Notes: a model not told the origin generated them from the letters alone. A stretch of 64,000 nucleotides of DNA from Bradyrhizobium huanghuaihaiense (GCF_007830635.1 NZ_VLLA01000001.1:95868-159867); one strand, 5' to 3'; numbered from the stretch's first letter, positions 1 to 9,687 are shown. Translations and numbers: made by a program.

Positions 1-101
1 GAGGGTAAGAGAGCGGCCAGCGTCTTCGCGCATGACGGGCGGCGGGCGCTCGGCTAGACTTCTCCTTACAAAACAAGACGAATTGTCGGGGGAGGACAGG
101 C

Positions 102-1256
102 GTGTACCAGGGACGTGTCGTTTACGGCGCGATCGAGGAGGTCGTGTTCGGCCACCCGGCGGCCGGCGCGATCGTGGCGCAGATGGACCGGTTGGGGACG
201 CACCGAGCCTTCCTGATGGTCTCGGGGACGCTGAACCGGCAGACCGACGAAATCGAGAAGATCAAGCAAGCTTTGGGTTCCCGCTGCGCCGGCCTGTTCG
301 ACGCGATGCCGGCGCACACGCCGCGCGAGGCGGTGATCGCAGCCACTCGCGCGGCGCGCGAGGTGGGCGCCGATCTGATCGTCACCGTCGGCGGCGGGTC
401 GATCACTGATGGGGCCAAGGCGGTGCAGCTTTGCCTTGCCAACGGCATCGACACGATCGACGGCATCGAGCGCATCCGCGTGCACAAGGGTGTCGCACCC
501 GAGATGAATGCGCCGACAGTACGCCAGGTCAGCGTGCCGACCACGATTGCCGGCGGCGAGTTCTCATCGATTGCCGGTGTCACCGACCGCAGCACCAACG
601 TGAAACAGATGCTGCGGCATCCGCTCACGGTGCCGCGCGCGACCATCCTCGACCCCGCGATCACCGTGCACACGCCGGAATGGCTGTTCCTCTCCACCGG
701 CATCCGCGCCGTCGACCATTGCGTCGAGGCGATCTGCTCGCGCGAGACGCATCCTTATGCCGATGCGCAATCTGTCAAGGGCCTTGCCATGCTTGCCGAT
801 TCGTTGCCGCGGGTGAAGGCGGACCCGTCCGATCTCGACGCGCGGATGGATGCGCAGATCGGAACCTGGCTGTCGATGGGCGCGCTCGCCGCCGGCGTGC
901 CTATGGGCGCAAGCCACGGCATCGGCTACGTGCTGGGCGCGGCCTTCGGCGTGCCGCACGGCCACACCTCCTGCGTCATGCTGCCGGCGGTGATGCGCTG
1001 GAATGCGCGCGACAATGCCGAGCGGCAGATGATCGTTGCGGCCGCGATGGGCTTTCCCGGCCACAATGCCGCCGACGTGCTCGATGCCTTCATCCGCTCC
1101 CTCGGCATGCCGCGCAGCCTCGCGGACGTGCACGTGTCGCCGGAGCATTTCGACACGATCGCCGAGCAGGCCATGCGCACGAACTGGATTCCGCGCAACC
1201 CGCGCAAGATCGACGGCCCCGCCGACATCAAGGAAATCCTGTTTCTCGCCGCATGA
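102..1256 (+). CDS. Iron-containing alcohol dehydrogenase family / maleylacetate reductase-like
   Basis: The 384-residue product has the group III (iron) alcohol dehydrogenase fold: a GGGS nucleotide-binding loop at residues 97-100, a TIAGGEFSS segment near 148 typical of maleylacetate reductases, and conserved histidines at 206, 272 and 286. The Asp that normally supplies a metal ligand in the G-I-D-A-x-x-H motif is Arg202. Maleylacetate reductases also lose this Asp, which favours that branch over true metal alcohol dehydrogenases. It probably reduces a carbonyl with NAD(P)H in aromatic or aliphatic catabolism. The start is GTG behind a strong GGGGGAGGA site. The acyl-CoA ligase follows 17 bases later, so the two are probably co-transcribed. 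The substrate cannot be read from the sequence. Confidence 0.82.
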   Translation: MYQGRVVYGAIEEVVFGHPAAGAIVAQMDRLGTHRAFLMVSGTLNRQTDEIEKIKQALGSRCAGLFDAMPAHTPREAVIAATRAAREVGADLIVTVGGGSITDGAKAVQLCLANGIDTIDGIERIRVHKGVAPEMNAPTVRQVSVPTTIAGGEFSSIAGVTDRSTNVKQMLRHPLTVPRATILDPAITVHTPEWLFLSTGIRAVDHCVEAICSRETHPYADAQSVKGLAMLADSLPRVKADPSDLDARMDAQIGTWLSMGALAAGVPMGASHGIGYVLGAAFGVPHGHTSCVMLPAVMRWNARDNAERQMIVAAAMGFPGHNAADVLDAFIRSLGMPRSLADVHVSPEHFDTIAEQAMRTNWIPRNPRKIDGPADIKEILFLAA

Positions 1257-1273
1257 TCCAAGCCGGAGGATAG

Positions 1274-2824
1274 ATGTACACTGGTCACCATGCCCGCCTG
1301 CGCCCGCTGCAGCCTGCCTTCATCATGGCGGCGACCGGTGAGGCCGTCACCTATCGCGAGCTGGAAGCACGCAGTAATCGCCTCGCGCATCTGTTCCGCA
1401 AGCATTGCCTGAAGCGGCTCGACCACTACTCGATCTTCATGGAGAACAATGACCGCTATCTCGAGGCCTGCGGCGCGGGCGAGCGGTCCGGGCTGTACTA
1501 CACCTGCATCAACTCCTTCCTGACGCCGGGCGAGCTCGCCTATCTCCTCGTCAACAGCCAGTCGAAGATTCTGATCACGTCGGTGGCGAAGCTCGACATC
1601 GCGCGCGAGGCGATCAAGGCCTGCCCCGAGGTCAAGCTCTGCATCGTCGCCGATGGTCCAGGAGAGAGCGAGCGCATCGTCGGTCTCGCGGATGTCACTG
1701 CCGATCTGCCGAAGACGCCGATTGCGGACGAATGGCTCGGCACGGCAATGCTCTATTCATCGGGCACGACGGGCCGGCCGAAGGGCATTCTGCGGCCGCT
1801 GCCTGAGGAGCCGCCAAAGCACAACCTGCCGCTGTTCGATTTCCTCACAAAACTTTGGCACTACCGCGAGGGCATGGTCTATCTGTCGCCGGCGCCGCTC
1901 TATCACTCGGCGCCGCAGGCAGCCGTGAACCTCACGATTCGCATGGGCGGCACCGTGATCATCATGGAGAGCTTCGATCCGGAGCGCTATCTGCAGCTCG
2001 TCGAGCAATGGGGCATCACCCACACCCAGCTGGTGCCGACGATGTTCTCGCGCATGCTGAAGCTGCCGGAGGAGGTGCGGAAACGCTACGATTTGTCCTC
2101 GCTCGAGATCGCGATCCATGCCGCGGCGCCCTGCCCGGCCCTGGTCAAGGACGACATCATCAAATGGTGGGGGCCGATCATCCACGAATATTACGGTGCA
2201 ACCGAAGGTCTCGGTTTCACCGCCTGCAACAGCGAGGAATGGCTGGCGCATCGCGGCACCGTCGGCAAGGTGCTGCTCGGCGACCTCCATATCCTCGATG
2301 AGAACATGAATCCGTGCCCGACCGGGACGCCCGGGCAAGTGTGGTTCAAGACGGGATCGCCGTTCGAATATTTCAACGATCCGGAGAAGACCAAGGAGGC
2401 GCGCTCGGCCGATGGCAGCATGAGCACGGTCGGCGACGTCGGCTATGTCGACGCCGACCGCTTCCTGTATCTGACCGACCGCGCCACCTTCATGATCATC
2501 TCCGGCGGGGTGAACATCTATCCGCAGGAATGCGAGAATTTGCTGATCACCCACCCGAAGGTCGCCGACGCCGCCGTGTTCGGCGTGCCCAATCCCGATC
2601 TCGGCGAAGAGGTGAAGGCGGTGGTGCAGCCGATGGCCGGCGTGGTGCCGGGAGAGGCGCTCGCCGAGGAGCTGATCGCGTTCTGCGGCCAGTCGCTGTC
2701 GCGGCAGAAGGTGCCGCGCTCGGTGGACTTCGAGAAGGAACTGCCGCGGCTGCCGACCGGCAAGCTGTACAAGCGGCTGCTTCGGGATCGGTATTGGGGG
2801 AACAAGACGTCGCGGATTGTGTGA
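1274..2824 (+). CDS. AMP-dependent acyl-CoA synthetase/ligase
   Basis: This 516-residue ANL-superfamily enzyme activates a carboxylic acid as the acyl-AMP and transfers it to CoA. The P-loop motif YSSGTTGRPKG begins at residue 161, the YYGATEG adenylate-binding motif at about 306, and a C-terminal PTGK motif carries the conserved catalytic lysine. The ATG start follows a GGAGGA site. It sits between the reductase and the oligopeptide-type ABC importer, suggesting that an imported acid is activated here. The preferred acid cannot be predicted; medium-chain, branched or aryl acids are all possible. Confidence 0.88.
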   Translation: MYTGHHARLRPLQPAFIMAATGEAVTYRELEARSNRLAHLFRKHCLKRLDHYSIFMENNDRYLEACGAGERSGLYYTCINSFLTPGELAYLLVNSQSKILITSVAKLDIAREAIKACPEVKLCIVADGPGESERIVGLADVTADLPKTPIADEWLGTAMLYSSGTTGRPKGILRPLPEEPPKHNLPLFDFLTKLWHYREGMVYLSPAPLYHSAPQAAVNLTIRMGGTVIIMESFDPERYLQLVEQWGITHTQLVPTMFSRMLKLPEEVRKRYDLSSLEIAIHAAAPCPALVKDDIIKWWGPIIHEYYGATEGLGFTACNSEEWLAHRGTVGKVLLGDLHILDENMNPCPTGTPGQVWFKTGSPFEYFNDPEKTKEARSADGSMSTVGDVGYVDADRFLYLTDRATFMIISGGVNIYPQECENLLITHPKVADAAVFGVPNPDLGEEVKAVVQPMAGVVPGEALAEELIAFCGQSLSRQKVPRSVDFEKELPRLPTGKLYKRLLRDRYWGNKTSRIV

Positions 2825-3141
2825 GGTGACGCAGGCTGGCGCGACAACACTCAGTGTCGTCCCGGCGCAGGCCGGGACCCTTACCGCGTGAACTATCGGG
2901 CGTGGGCGCTGCCAATCCCGACAGCTGTGTTTGTCGACACAGCTTGGCAGCGTCCACCCAGGAACCGTCCCCTTCGCACTGCACTCTCACATTGTGAGAG
3001 AGTGAAACCCGCGGCCTTACGTCATCCGAATTGCCGAGAGCGCGGCTGGCCTTGCCCGTTGCCTCGCTGCACCTGCCTCGCTATCGTCCTGACAAACAGG
3101 CCGGAAAAGGCCCAAGAGACTAATGTCCAGGGAGGACGAGG
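2825..3141. other. Intergenic region before the ABC importer operon
   Basis: This 317-base gap has no credible gene. It holds one arm of the GTCGTCCCGG...CCGGGAC repeat family at about 2855-2890 and a 17-bp palindrome at 2984-3000, listed separately. The promoter of the ABC operon is presumably here, but no confident -35/-10 pair was picked out. The binding-protein gene begins after a good GGAGG site. Confidence 0.6.
2984..3000. promoter_or_regulatory. Candidate operator palindrome upstream of the ABC importer
   Basis: CTCTCACATTGTGAGAG is a perfect 8-bp inverted repeat around one central base, 141 bases before the binding-protein start. The size and symmetry suit a dimeric repressor of the GntR or similar type. 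No candidate regulator gene lies beside it, and there is no T-run to make it a terminator. Confidence 0.4.
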
Positions 3142-4740
3142 ATGCGGAGCGTGCGGGCGCTCGCCGCGACGGCGGCGCTATCTTTGCTGGCGTTTTCGAC
3201 CATTGCATTCGCCGGCGGGCCCAAGCAGGGCGGTATCCTGCGGATGTATCATCGCGACAGCCCGGGCAATGCCTCGATCCATGAAGGCGCGACCTACTCG
3301 CTCAATGTTCCCTTCATGCCCGTGTTCAACAACCTCGTCATCTACAAGCAGGACGAGGCGCAGAACAGGATGGACAACATCCTTCCGGAACTCGCCGAGA
3401 GCTGGGCCTGGGCGGGCGACAACAAGACCCTGACCTTCAAGCTGCGCCAGGGCGTCAAATGGCACGACGGCAAGCCGTTCACCTCGGCCGACGTCAAATG
3501 CACCTTCGACATGCTGATGGGCAAAGCGCAGCAGAAGTTCCGGCAGAACCCGCGCAAGACCTGGTACGAGCAGGTCAACGACATCTCGACCAATGGCGAT
3601 TTCGAGGTCTCGTTCAACCTGAAGCGGCCGCAGCCCTCGCTGCTGGCGCTGCTCGCCTCCGGCTATACGCCAGTCTATCCCTGCCACGTCTCGCCGGGCG
3701 ACATGCGCACGCACCCGATCGGCACCGGCCCGTTCAAATTCGTCGAGTTCAAGGCCAATGAATCGATCAAGCTGACGCGCAACACGGATTACTGGCGCGA
3801 GGGCCGGCCCTATCTCGACGGCATCGAGTTCACCATCATCCCGAACCGCTCGACCGCGATCCTCGCCTTCGTCGCCGGCAAGTTCGACATGACGTTCCCG
3901 ACCGAGGTGAGCATTCCGCTTCTGAAGGACGTGAAGTCGCAGGCGCCGAACGCGGTCTGCGTGGTCGAGCCCAACAATGTCGCCACCAACATCATCGTCA
4001 ATTCGAGCGCGCCGCCGTTCGACAACATCGACATCCGCCGCGCCATGGCGCTGGCGCTCGATCGCAAGGCGTTCATCTCGATCATGTTCGAGGGTCAGGG
4101 CGATGTCGGCGGCACGCTGCTGCCGCCGCCGAACGGGCTGTGGGGCATGCCGAAGGAGATGCTCGAGACCATTCCGGGCTACGGCCCCGACGTGAACGCC
4201 AACCGCGAGCAGGCCAAGAAGCTGATGCAGAAGGCCGGGTACGGGCCGGACAAGCATCTCGCCGTCAAGATCTCGACCCGCAACATCCCGGTCTATCGCG
4301 ATCCCGCGGTGATCCTGATCGACCAGCTCAAGAGCATCTACATCGACGGTGAGCTCGACGTGGTCGAGACCGCGAACTGGTTCCCGAAGATCGCGCGCAA
4401 GGACTACATGCTCGGGCTCAACCTGACCGGCAACGCCGTCGACGATCCCGACCAGTCCTTCTACGAGAACTATTCCTGCGGCTCCGAGCGCAACTACACC
4501 AACTACTGCAACAAGGAGATCGAGAAGCTGTTCGACGGGCAGTCGCAGGAGACCGATATCGCCAAGCGCAAGAAACTGGTGTGGGACATCGACAAGAAGT
4601 TGCAGGAGGACGTGGCACGCCCGATCATCTTCCACGCCCGCACCGGCACCTGCTGGCAGCCCTACGTCAAGGGCGTGACCGTGATGTCGAACAGCTCGTA
4701 TAATGGCTACCGCTACGAGGATGTCTGGATGGACAAGTAG
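3142..4740 (+). CDS. ABC transporter substrate-binding protein, oligopeptide type (SBP_bac_5)
   Basis: The 532-residue periplasmic solute-binding protein has a signal peptide (residues 1 to about 24, ending AFA|GG) and no lipobox Cys. Family 5 features include the early GGILRMYH segment, the LAESW...W..FKLRQGVKWHDGKPFTSADV block around residues 85-115, and the ALALDRKAF segment. Family members bind di- or oligopeptides, opines, nickel complexes or sugars. The neighbouring reductase and acyl-CoA ligase suggest a non-peptide organic acid or conjugate here, but that is inference. The ATG follows a GGGAGGACGAGG region. It is the first gene of a five-gene transporter set. Confidence 0.92.
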   Translation: MRSVRALAATAALSLLAFSTIAFAGGPKQGGILRMYHRDSPGNASIHEGATYSLNVPFMPVFNNLVIYKQDEAQNRMDNILPELAESWAWAGDNKTLTFKLRQGVKWHDGKPFTSADVKCTFDMLMGKAQQKFRQNPRKTWYEQVNDISTNGDFEVSFNLKRPQPSLLALLASGYTPVYPCHVSPGDMRTHPIGTGPFKFVEFKANESIKLTRNTDYWREGRPYLDGIEFTIIPNRSTAILAFVAGKFDMTFPTEVSIPLLKDVKSQAPNAVCVVEPNNVATNIIVNSSAPPFDNIDIRRAMALALDRKAFISIMFEGQGDVGGTLLPPPNGLWGMPKEMLETIPGYGPDVNANREQAKKLMQKAGYGPDKHLAVKISTRNIPVYRDPAVILIDQLKSIYIDGELDVVETANWFPKIARKDYMLGLNLTGNAVDDPDQSFYENYSCGSERNYTNYCNKEIEKLFDGQSQETDIAKRKKLVWDIDKKLQEDVARPIIFHARTGTCWQPYVKGVTVMSNSSYNGYRYEDVWMDK

Positions 4741-4775
4741 CGCAGGCGGCTGACGGATTCGGCAGGAGGCGAAGG

Positions 4776-5723
4776 ATGTTTGCCTATCTGGTGCGGCGCC
4801 TGTTCCTGATGCTCGTGACCCTGTTCGGGATCTCGGTCGTCATCTTCTTCCTGCTGCGCATCGTGCCCGGCAACATCGTCGACATCCTGTTTGCCGCCGC
4901 CGGCTATGTCGATCCCGCCGACAAGGCCAACCTGGAGAAGGAGCTCGGCATCGACCGACCGCTGATCGTGCAATATTGGCACTGGATCAGCGGTTTTCTG
5001 CGCGGTGATTTCGGCTACTCCTATGTGTCGGAGAAGCCTGCGCTCCAGGAGATTTTGCCGCGGATTCCGATCACGGCGCGGCTCGCGGGGCTGGCGCTGT
5101 TGTTCTCGGCATCTATCGGCATTCCCCTAGGCGTCATCAGTGCCGTGAAGCAGGGCACGCGGCTGGACTACGCGCTGCGCGTCGTCAGCCTCAGCGGATT
5201 GTCGCTGCCCTCGTTCTGGCTCGGCCTGCTCATCCTCACCGCGGCGGTGGCGATGTTCGGCCAGATACCGATCTTCAATCCCAATCCCAAGACCTGGCTC
5301 GAAGCGTTCGCGACCTACGCGGTGCCGGCCGCCGCCGTCGGCTTCCGCAGCGCGGCGCTGACCATGCGCATCACGCGATCCTCGATGCTGGAGGTGCTGC
5401 GGCAGGACTATATCCGCACCGCGCGCGCCAAGGGCGCCTCCGATGCCGCCGTGAACTATCACCACGCGCTGAAGAACGCGATCCTGCCCGTCATCACCGT
5501 GATCGGCATCGAGGCAGCGTTCCTGATCGGCGGCCTGATCGTCACCGAGACCGTATTCAACATCCCCGGCGTCGCGCGCTTCCTGGTCGAGGCGATCCGC
5601 TGGCGCGACTATCCGATCGTGCAGAACCTCGTGATGTTCATCGCCGTCGTGGTGGTGTTCGCGAATTTCACCGTCGACATGCTCTACGCGGTGTTCGATC
5701 CGCGCATCAGGTACACGGATTAG
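4776..5723 (+). CDS. ABC transporter permease, DppB/OppB type
   Basis: The 315-residue inner-membrane protein has six expected transmembrane segments. It starts with the MFAYLVRRL...TLFGISVVIFFLLRIVPGN N-terminus typical of DppB-type permeases. The cytoplasmic EAA coupling loop is at about residues 215-235 (DYIRTARAKGAS). It pairs with the next gene to form the membrane channel. It begins 35 bases after the binding protein with an AGGAGG site. Confidence 0.93.
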   Translation: MFAYLVRRLFLMLVTLFGISVVIFFLLRIVPGNIVDILFAAAGYVDPADKANLEKELGIDRPLIVQYWHWISGFLRGDFGYSYVSEKPALQEILPRIPITARLAGLALLFSASIGIPLGVISAVKQGTRLDYALRVVSLSGLSLPSFWLGLLILTAAVAMFGQIPIFNPNPKTWLEAFATYAVPAAAVGFRSAALTMRITRSSMLEVLRQDYIRTARAKGASDAAVNYHHALKNAILPVITVIGIEAAFLIGGLIVTETVFNIPGVARFLVEAIRWRDYPIVQNLVMFIAVVVVFANFTVDMLYAVFDPRIRYTD

Positions 5724-5732
5724 GAGACCAGC

Positions 5733-6626
5733 TTGGCCGCGATCGACTTCGAGGTTGAACTGAGGCGGGCCGGGGCGCATGCGACCGGCGGGTGGCGGCG
5801 CGTGCTGTTCATGGCGCAGCGGCATGTGCTGGGCGCGGCCGGGCTCGTGATCATGACGGTGTTCGTGCTCACGGCCATCTTCGCCGACTTCATCGCGCGC
5901 TATGATCCCCTCACGGTCGATTCCGCCCGCGCGCTGGCGCGCCCGAGCCTCGCGCACTGGATGGGGACGGATTCCTTCGGCCGCGACGTATTCAGCCGCA
6001 TCATCCACGGCGCGCGCATTTCGCTGGCCGTCGGCATCGGCTCGACCGCGCTCGGCGGCACGATCGGCGTCATCGTCGGGCTCACCTCCGGTTATCTCTC
6101 CGGCTGGGTCGATCTGGTGTTCCAGCGCGTCTCCGACGTGCTGCAGGCGCTGCCGCTGCTGGTGCTTGCCCTGATCATGACAGCGGCCCTCGGCCCGACA
6201 CTGCCGAATGTCATCATCGCCATCGCCATTCCGCTGATCCCGACGGTGTCGCGCGTCATCCGGGCCAACACGCTGGCGCTGCGCGAGCAGCCCTTCGTCG
6301 AAGCCGCCAAGTCGATCGGCATGAGCGATATGCGCATCGCGCTCCGCCACGTGCTGCCGAACACGCTGGCGCCGCTGATCGTGCTCGCCACCGCCCAGCT
6401 CGGCTCGACCATCCTCACCGAGGCCTCGCTCTCCTTCCTCGGCCTCGGCATTCCCGAGCCTTATCCGTCATGGGGCCGCATGCTGTCCGAATCCGCCGCC
6501 GAATACGTCCGCACCGCGCCGTGGCTGGTGATCTTCCCCGGCATCGCGATCAGCCTCGCCGTGTTCGGCGCCAATCTGTTCGGTGACGCCCTGCGCGACA
6601 TCCTCGATCCCCGGCAGCGCGGCTGA
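5733..6626 (+). CDS. ABC transporter permease, DppC/OppC type
   Basis: The 297-residue second channel subunit has the DppC hallmarks: an N-terminal transmembrane helix, the [21 protein letters not shown] block near residues 70-95, and an EAA loop ([13 protein letters not shown]) near 190. The start is TTG, nine bases after the DppB-type stop and preceded by TAGGAGA. The end overlaps the next start by one base, indicating translational coupling. Confidence 0.92.
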   Translation: MAAIDFEVELRRAGAHATGGWRRVLFMAQRHVLGAAGLVIMTVFVLTAIFADFIARYDPLTVDSARALARPSLAHWMGTDSFGRDVFSRIIHGARISLAVGIGSTALGGTIGVIVGLTSGYLSGWVDLVFQRVSDVLQALPLLVLALIMTAALGPTLPNVIIAIAIPLIPTVSRVIRANTLALREQPFVEAAKSIGMSDMRIALRHVLPNTLAPLIVLATAQLGSTILTEASLSFLGLGIPEPYPSWGRMLSESAAEYVRTAPWLVIFPGIAISLAVFGANLFGDALRDILDPRQRG

Positions 6627-7633
6627 TGGCACAGAAATCCGACATCGTGCTCGAGGTGAAGAACCTGAAGACCGTGTTCTTCACCAACTCCGGCCTGTTC
6701 AAGGCGGTGGACGACGTCTCCTTCACCGTGAAGCGCGGCGAGACGCTGGCAATCGTCGGCGAGTCCGGCTGCGGCAAGAGCGTCACTGCGCTGTCCCTGA
6801 TGCGGCTGGTGCCCGATCCGCCCGGCCGCATTGTCGGCGGCTCCGTGACGCTCGAAGGCACCGACCTGCTGGCGCTGGATGAAACGGAGATGCGGGCCGT
6901 CAGGGGCAATCGCATCTCCATGATCTTCCAGGAGCCGATGACCTCGCTCAATCCGGTGATGCGGATCGGCGACCAGATCGTCGAGGCCGTGCGGCTGCAC
7001 CGGAACATCTCGTCGAAGGAAGCGCAGAATATCGCCGTGGAGATGCTGCGGCTGGTGCGCATCCCCGAGCCGGCGCGGCGCGCGCGCGAATATCCGCACC
7101 AGCTCTCCGGCGGCATGCGCCAGCGCGCCATGATCGCGATGGCGCTGGCGTGCCGGCCGGCGCTGCTGATCGCGGACGAGCCGACCACTGCGCTCGACGT
7201 CACCATACAGGCGCAGATCCTGGCGCTGATCCTCGACCTCCAGAAGGAGCTCGGCACCGGGCTCGTGCTGATCACGCACGATCTCGGCGTGGTCGCGCAG
7301 ACCGCGCAGCGCGTGATCGTGATGTATGCGGGGCGTAAAGTCGAGGAAGCCAGCGTCGAAGCGTTGTTCGCAGCACCAAAGCATCCCTATACGCGCGGCC
7401 TGATGGCCTCGATCCCCGCCGTGCCGGCCTCCGGCGTTCCCGCGCAAGCGCGGCTCAACGAAATTCCGGGCACCGTGCCCTCGCTGGTGCGGCTGCCGAA
7501 GGGCTGCGCCTTCGCGCCGCGCTGCAAGCTCGCGATCAAGCGTTGCGAGGCCGAATATCCACCGCTGGCCGATTGGGGCGGCGGCCATCTCGCGGCGTGC
7601 TGGCGCGCGGAAGAAGTCGCGGAGGTGGCATGA
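6626..7633 (+). CDS. ABC transporter ATP-binding protein, DppD/OppD type
   Basis: The 335-residue ATPase has Walker A (GESGCGKS, from about residue 45), a signature motif (LSGGMRQR), Walker B ([13 protein letters not shown]) and the H-loop ITHDLG. The C-terminal oligopeptide-transporter extension has the paired-Cys segment [15 protein letters not shown], known in some homologues as an Fe-S or metal site. The ATG overlaps the preceding stop, and the gene overlaps the next by four bases (ATGA). Confidence 0.93.
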   Translation: MAQKSDIVLEVKNLKTVFFTNSGLFKAVDDVSFTVKRGETLAIVGESGCGKSVTALSLMRLVPDPPGRIVGGSVTLEGTDLLALDETEMRAVRGNRISMIFQEPMTSLNPVMRIGDQIVEAVRLHRNISSKEAQNIAVEMLRLVRIPEPARRAREYPHQLSGGMRQRAMIAMALACRPALLIADEPTTALDVTIQAQILALILDLQKELGTGLVLITHDLGVVAQTAQRVIVMYAGRKVEEASVEALFAAPKHPYTRGLMASIPAVPASGVPAQARLNEIPGTVPSLVRLPKGCAFAPRCKLAIKRCEAEYPPLADWGGGHLAACWRAEEVAEVA

Positions 7634-8625
7634 GCGCAGCATTGCTCGAAGTCACCGAGCTCAAAAAGCACTACCCGGTGCGCGCCGGCGTGCTGCGCCG
7701 GCAGGTCGGCACCGTGCATGCGGTGGATGGCGTCTCGTTCTCGCTTGGTGCCGGCGAGACGCTGGGCCTCGTCGGCGAGTCCGGTTGCGGCAAATCGACG
7801 GTGGCGCGCAGCGTGCTGCGGCTGGTCGAGCCGACCTCCGGAGAAATTCGTCTCGACGGCGAGGACATCACCCATCTGTCCAAGACGGCGCTGCGGCCGC
7901 ATCGCCGCTCGATGCAGATCGTGTTCCAGGACCCGTTTGCCTCGCTCAATCCGCGCATGACCGCGGGCGACGTCGTCGGCGAGCCGCTGGTCGTGCACGG
8001 GCTTGCAAGCGGCAAGGAGCTGGAGGCGCGCGTCGCAAGGCTGTTCGAGCAAGTGGGCCTGCGGCCCGACCAGATGCAAAATTTCCCGCATCAGTTTTCG
8101 GGTGGCCAGCGCCAGCGTATCTGCATCGCACGCGCGCTCGCGCTCGAGCCGCGCCTGATCGTCTGCGACGAGCCGGTGTCCGCGCTCGACGTCTCGATCC
8201 AGGCGCAGGTCATCAACCTGTTGATCGACCTGCAGCGCCAGCATGGTTTCTCCTATCTCTTCATCGCCCACGACCTCGCCGTGGTCGCCCATATCAGCCA
8301 CCGCGTCGCCGTGATGTATCTCGGCCGCATCGTCGAGATCGCCGACAAGGACGAGCTGTTCCGCAATCCCAGGCATCCCTACACGCAGGCCCTGCTCGCC
8401 TCGGTGCCGATCGCCAACCCGCTCGCGAAGAAGCTCGCGCCGCTGGTCGATGGCGACGTGCCGAGCCCGGTCAATCCGCCGTCAGGCTGCGCATTCCACA
8501 CCCGCTGCCGGTTCGCGATGGAGCGATGCAGGACGGAGCGGCCGGCGCTGATGGATGCGGGCGACGGGCATCAGGTAGCGTGTCTGCTCAATGACGGGAC
8601 GGGGCGGAGCAACGCGACTGCGTAG
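7630..8625 (+). CDS. ABC transporter ATP-binding protein, DppF/OppF type
   Basis: The second ATPase is 331 residues with Walker A GESGCGKS, signature FSGGQRQR, Walker [13 protein letters not shown] and H-loop IAHDL. It has the C-terminal [15 protein letters not shown] cysteine segment. The reading frame stays open upstream to 7543, but ATG 7630 is chosen because it overlaps the previous stop as ATGA and begins just before the conserved [13 protein letters not shown]. The stop codon lies inside the palindromic repeat that follows. Confidence 0.92.
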   Translation: MSAALLEVTELKKHYPVRAGVLRRQVGTVHAVDGVSFSLGAGETLGLVGESGCGKSTVARSVLRLVEPTSGEIRLDGEDITHLSKTALRPHRRSMQIVFQDPFASLNPRMTAGDVVGEPLVVHGLASGKELEARVARLFEQVGLRPDQMQNFPHQFSGGQRQRICIARALALEPRLIVCDEPVSALDVSIQAQVINLLIDLQRQHGFSYLFIAHDLAVVAHISHRVAVMYLGRIVEIADKDELFRNPRHPYTQALLASVPIANPLAKKLAPLVDGDVPSPVNPPSGCAFHTRCRFAMERCRTERPALMDAGDGHQVACLLNDGTGRSNATA

Positions 8626-8761
8626 GGCGGGTTAGCTCTGCGGACTGCGCATCGCGCAGTTCGCGGGGCGTAACCCACCTCTTTGGTCTCCGCGGTGACG
8701 GAAGTGGTGGGTTACGCCAGCGGACCGCGCTTCGCGCGGCCACCGGCTAACCCACCCTACG
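8621..8761. repeat. Long palindromic repeat (CGTAGGGYGGGTTAGC family)
   Basis: The arms CGTAGGGCGGGTTAGC and GGCTAACCCACCCTACG enclose further inverted blocks (GTAACCCACC / GGTGGGTTAC). The element fills the gap between two convergent genes and could act as a bidirectional terminator. It supplies the stop codons of both flanking genes. Related copies are at 14470-14560, 28335-28490 and 62844-62935. Confidence 0.85.
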
Positions 8762-9547
8762 ATCGCGCAACGCCCGGATCACCGGCCAGGCCGCCAGCGC
8801 AGCGGAGAGATGCTTGAGCGTATGGCCCGAGACGATGTGCCCCGTCGCTTCGAAGATGGTCGCGTCACCGAGCTCGAAAAGCTTGGCCAGCACGTAGAAG
8901 ACAATCACGCCACCGAGCGGCACGCCAAGCGCACCAGGCCGGGGGCGCGTCAACGCCAGTCCCACGGCGAGTGCCATGCCGCCGAACTGCACGACCACCC
9001 ATGGCGTGAGATTCTCGCGCGCCACCCAGGCCGCGAGCAGCCCGGCAACCATCATCAGCACCAGCACCGCCTCGCCTGCGCGCATGCTGATGCGCTCGCT
9101 GGCCGCGATGCCCAGAAATCCCGCGAACGCCACCGCCATGCCGAGACGGTCGGCCACGAGCCGCTGCGGCGCGTCGGGATCGAGATGATAGAAGCCTGAG
9201 CCCAGGCAGGTGAGGATCAGTCCGACGAAAAACCAGCTTGCGCCCACCGGCGCATCTTTGCGGCCGCGCAGCCGCTCCGAGCCCCAGACGCCCATCGCGA
9301 GAAAGGCGAGATTGCTCAGCACGTCGCCGGCATTGGGCACGCCGAGCCAGCCGCGGGTATCGACGAAATGCGGGATGTGCCACGCGGCGGCAGGCATCGC
9401 GGGCGCGAGAAGCGCCGCCATTGCGAGGACGAAGAGAGCGGCCGTCAGGTATTTTTCGCGGAGCTGCGGGGCGCCCAGCGAGAAACGGCGGGACACCGGG
9501 CGGTGTATGGCATCGGTCGCTAGGGCGGGATCATTTGCGCGCAACAT
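8747..9547 (-). CDS. Ceramidase-like (CREST superfamily) integral membrane protein
   Basis: The 266-residue protein has about seven predicted transmembrane segments. Polar motifs match the CREST membrane-hydrolase superfamily (alkaline ceramidase, PAQR, Per1): GVPNAGDVLSNLAF, a Ser-to-His GSGFYHLDPD, DRLGM, and a late SGHTLKHL pair of histidines. These would form a Zn-His3/Ser/Asp site in the membrane, suggesting amide or ester lipid hydrolysis; the substrate is unknown. A GGAG site lies nine bases before ATG 9547. The last residues (RRVG) and stop are encoded by the palindromic repeat. A twin operator lies just upstream. Confidence 0.72.
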   Translation of the reverse strand: MLRANDPALATDAIHRPVSRRFSLGAPQLREKYLTAALFVLAMAALLAPAMPAAAWHIPHFVDTRGWLGVPNAGDVLSNLAFLAMGVWGSERLRGRKDAPVGASWFFVGLILTCLGSGFYHLDPDAPQRLVADRLGMAVAFAGFLGIAASERISMRAGEAVLVLMMVAGLLAAWVARENLTPWVVVQFGGMALAVGLALTRPRPGALGVPLGGVIVFYVLAKLFELGDATIFEATGHIVSGHTLKHLSAALAAWPVIRALRDRRVG

Positions 9548-9565
9548 ACTCGGCTCCAGCTAAAT

Positions 9566-9606
9566 TGAACATAGTTCATTACTATCATGTAAATGAACAT
9601 TGTTCA
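9566..9606. promoter_or_regulatory. Twin palindromic operator for the ceramidase-like gene
   Basis: Two 13-bp sites, TGAACATAGTTCA (9566-9578) and TGAACATTGTTCA (9594-9606), have identical TGAAC/GTTCA arms and centres 28 bp apart. They lie 19-59 bases before the minus-strand gene start. On that strand TTGAAC and TAGTAA, 17 bases apart, could be -35 and -10 boxes covered by the sites. The symmetry suits a TetR-type repressor, but no such gene is in the window. Confidence 0.6.
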
Positions 9607-9687
9607 ATAGAGGCCGCGACTGACACTTCGCGAGATGTACCTCATTGAAATCATTTGAATTCCGGATCTCGCGACCGAGGGAGGTGC

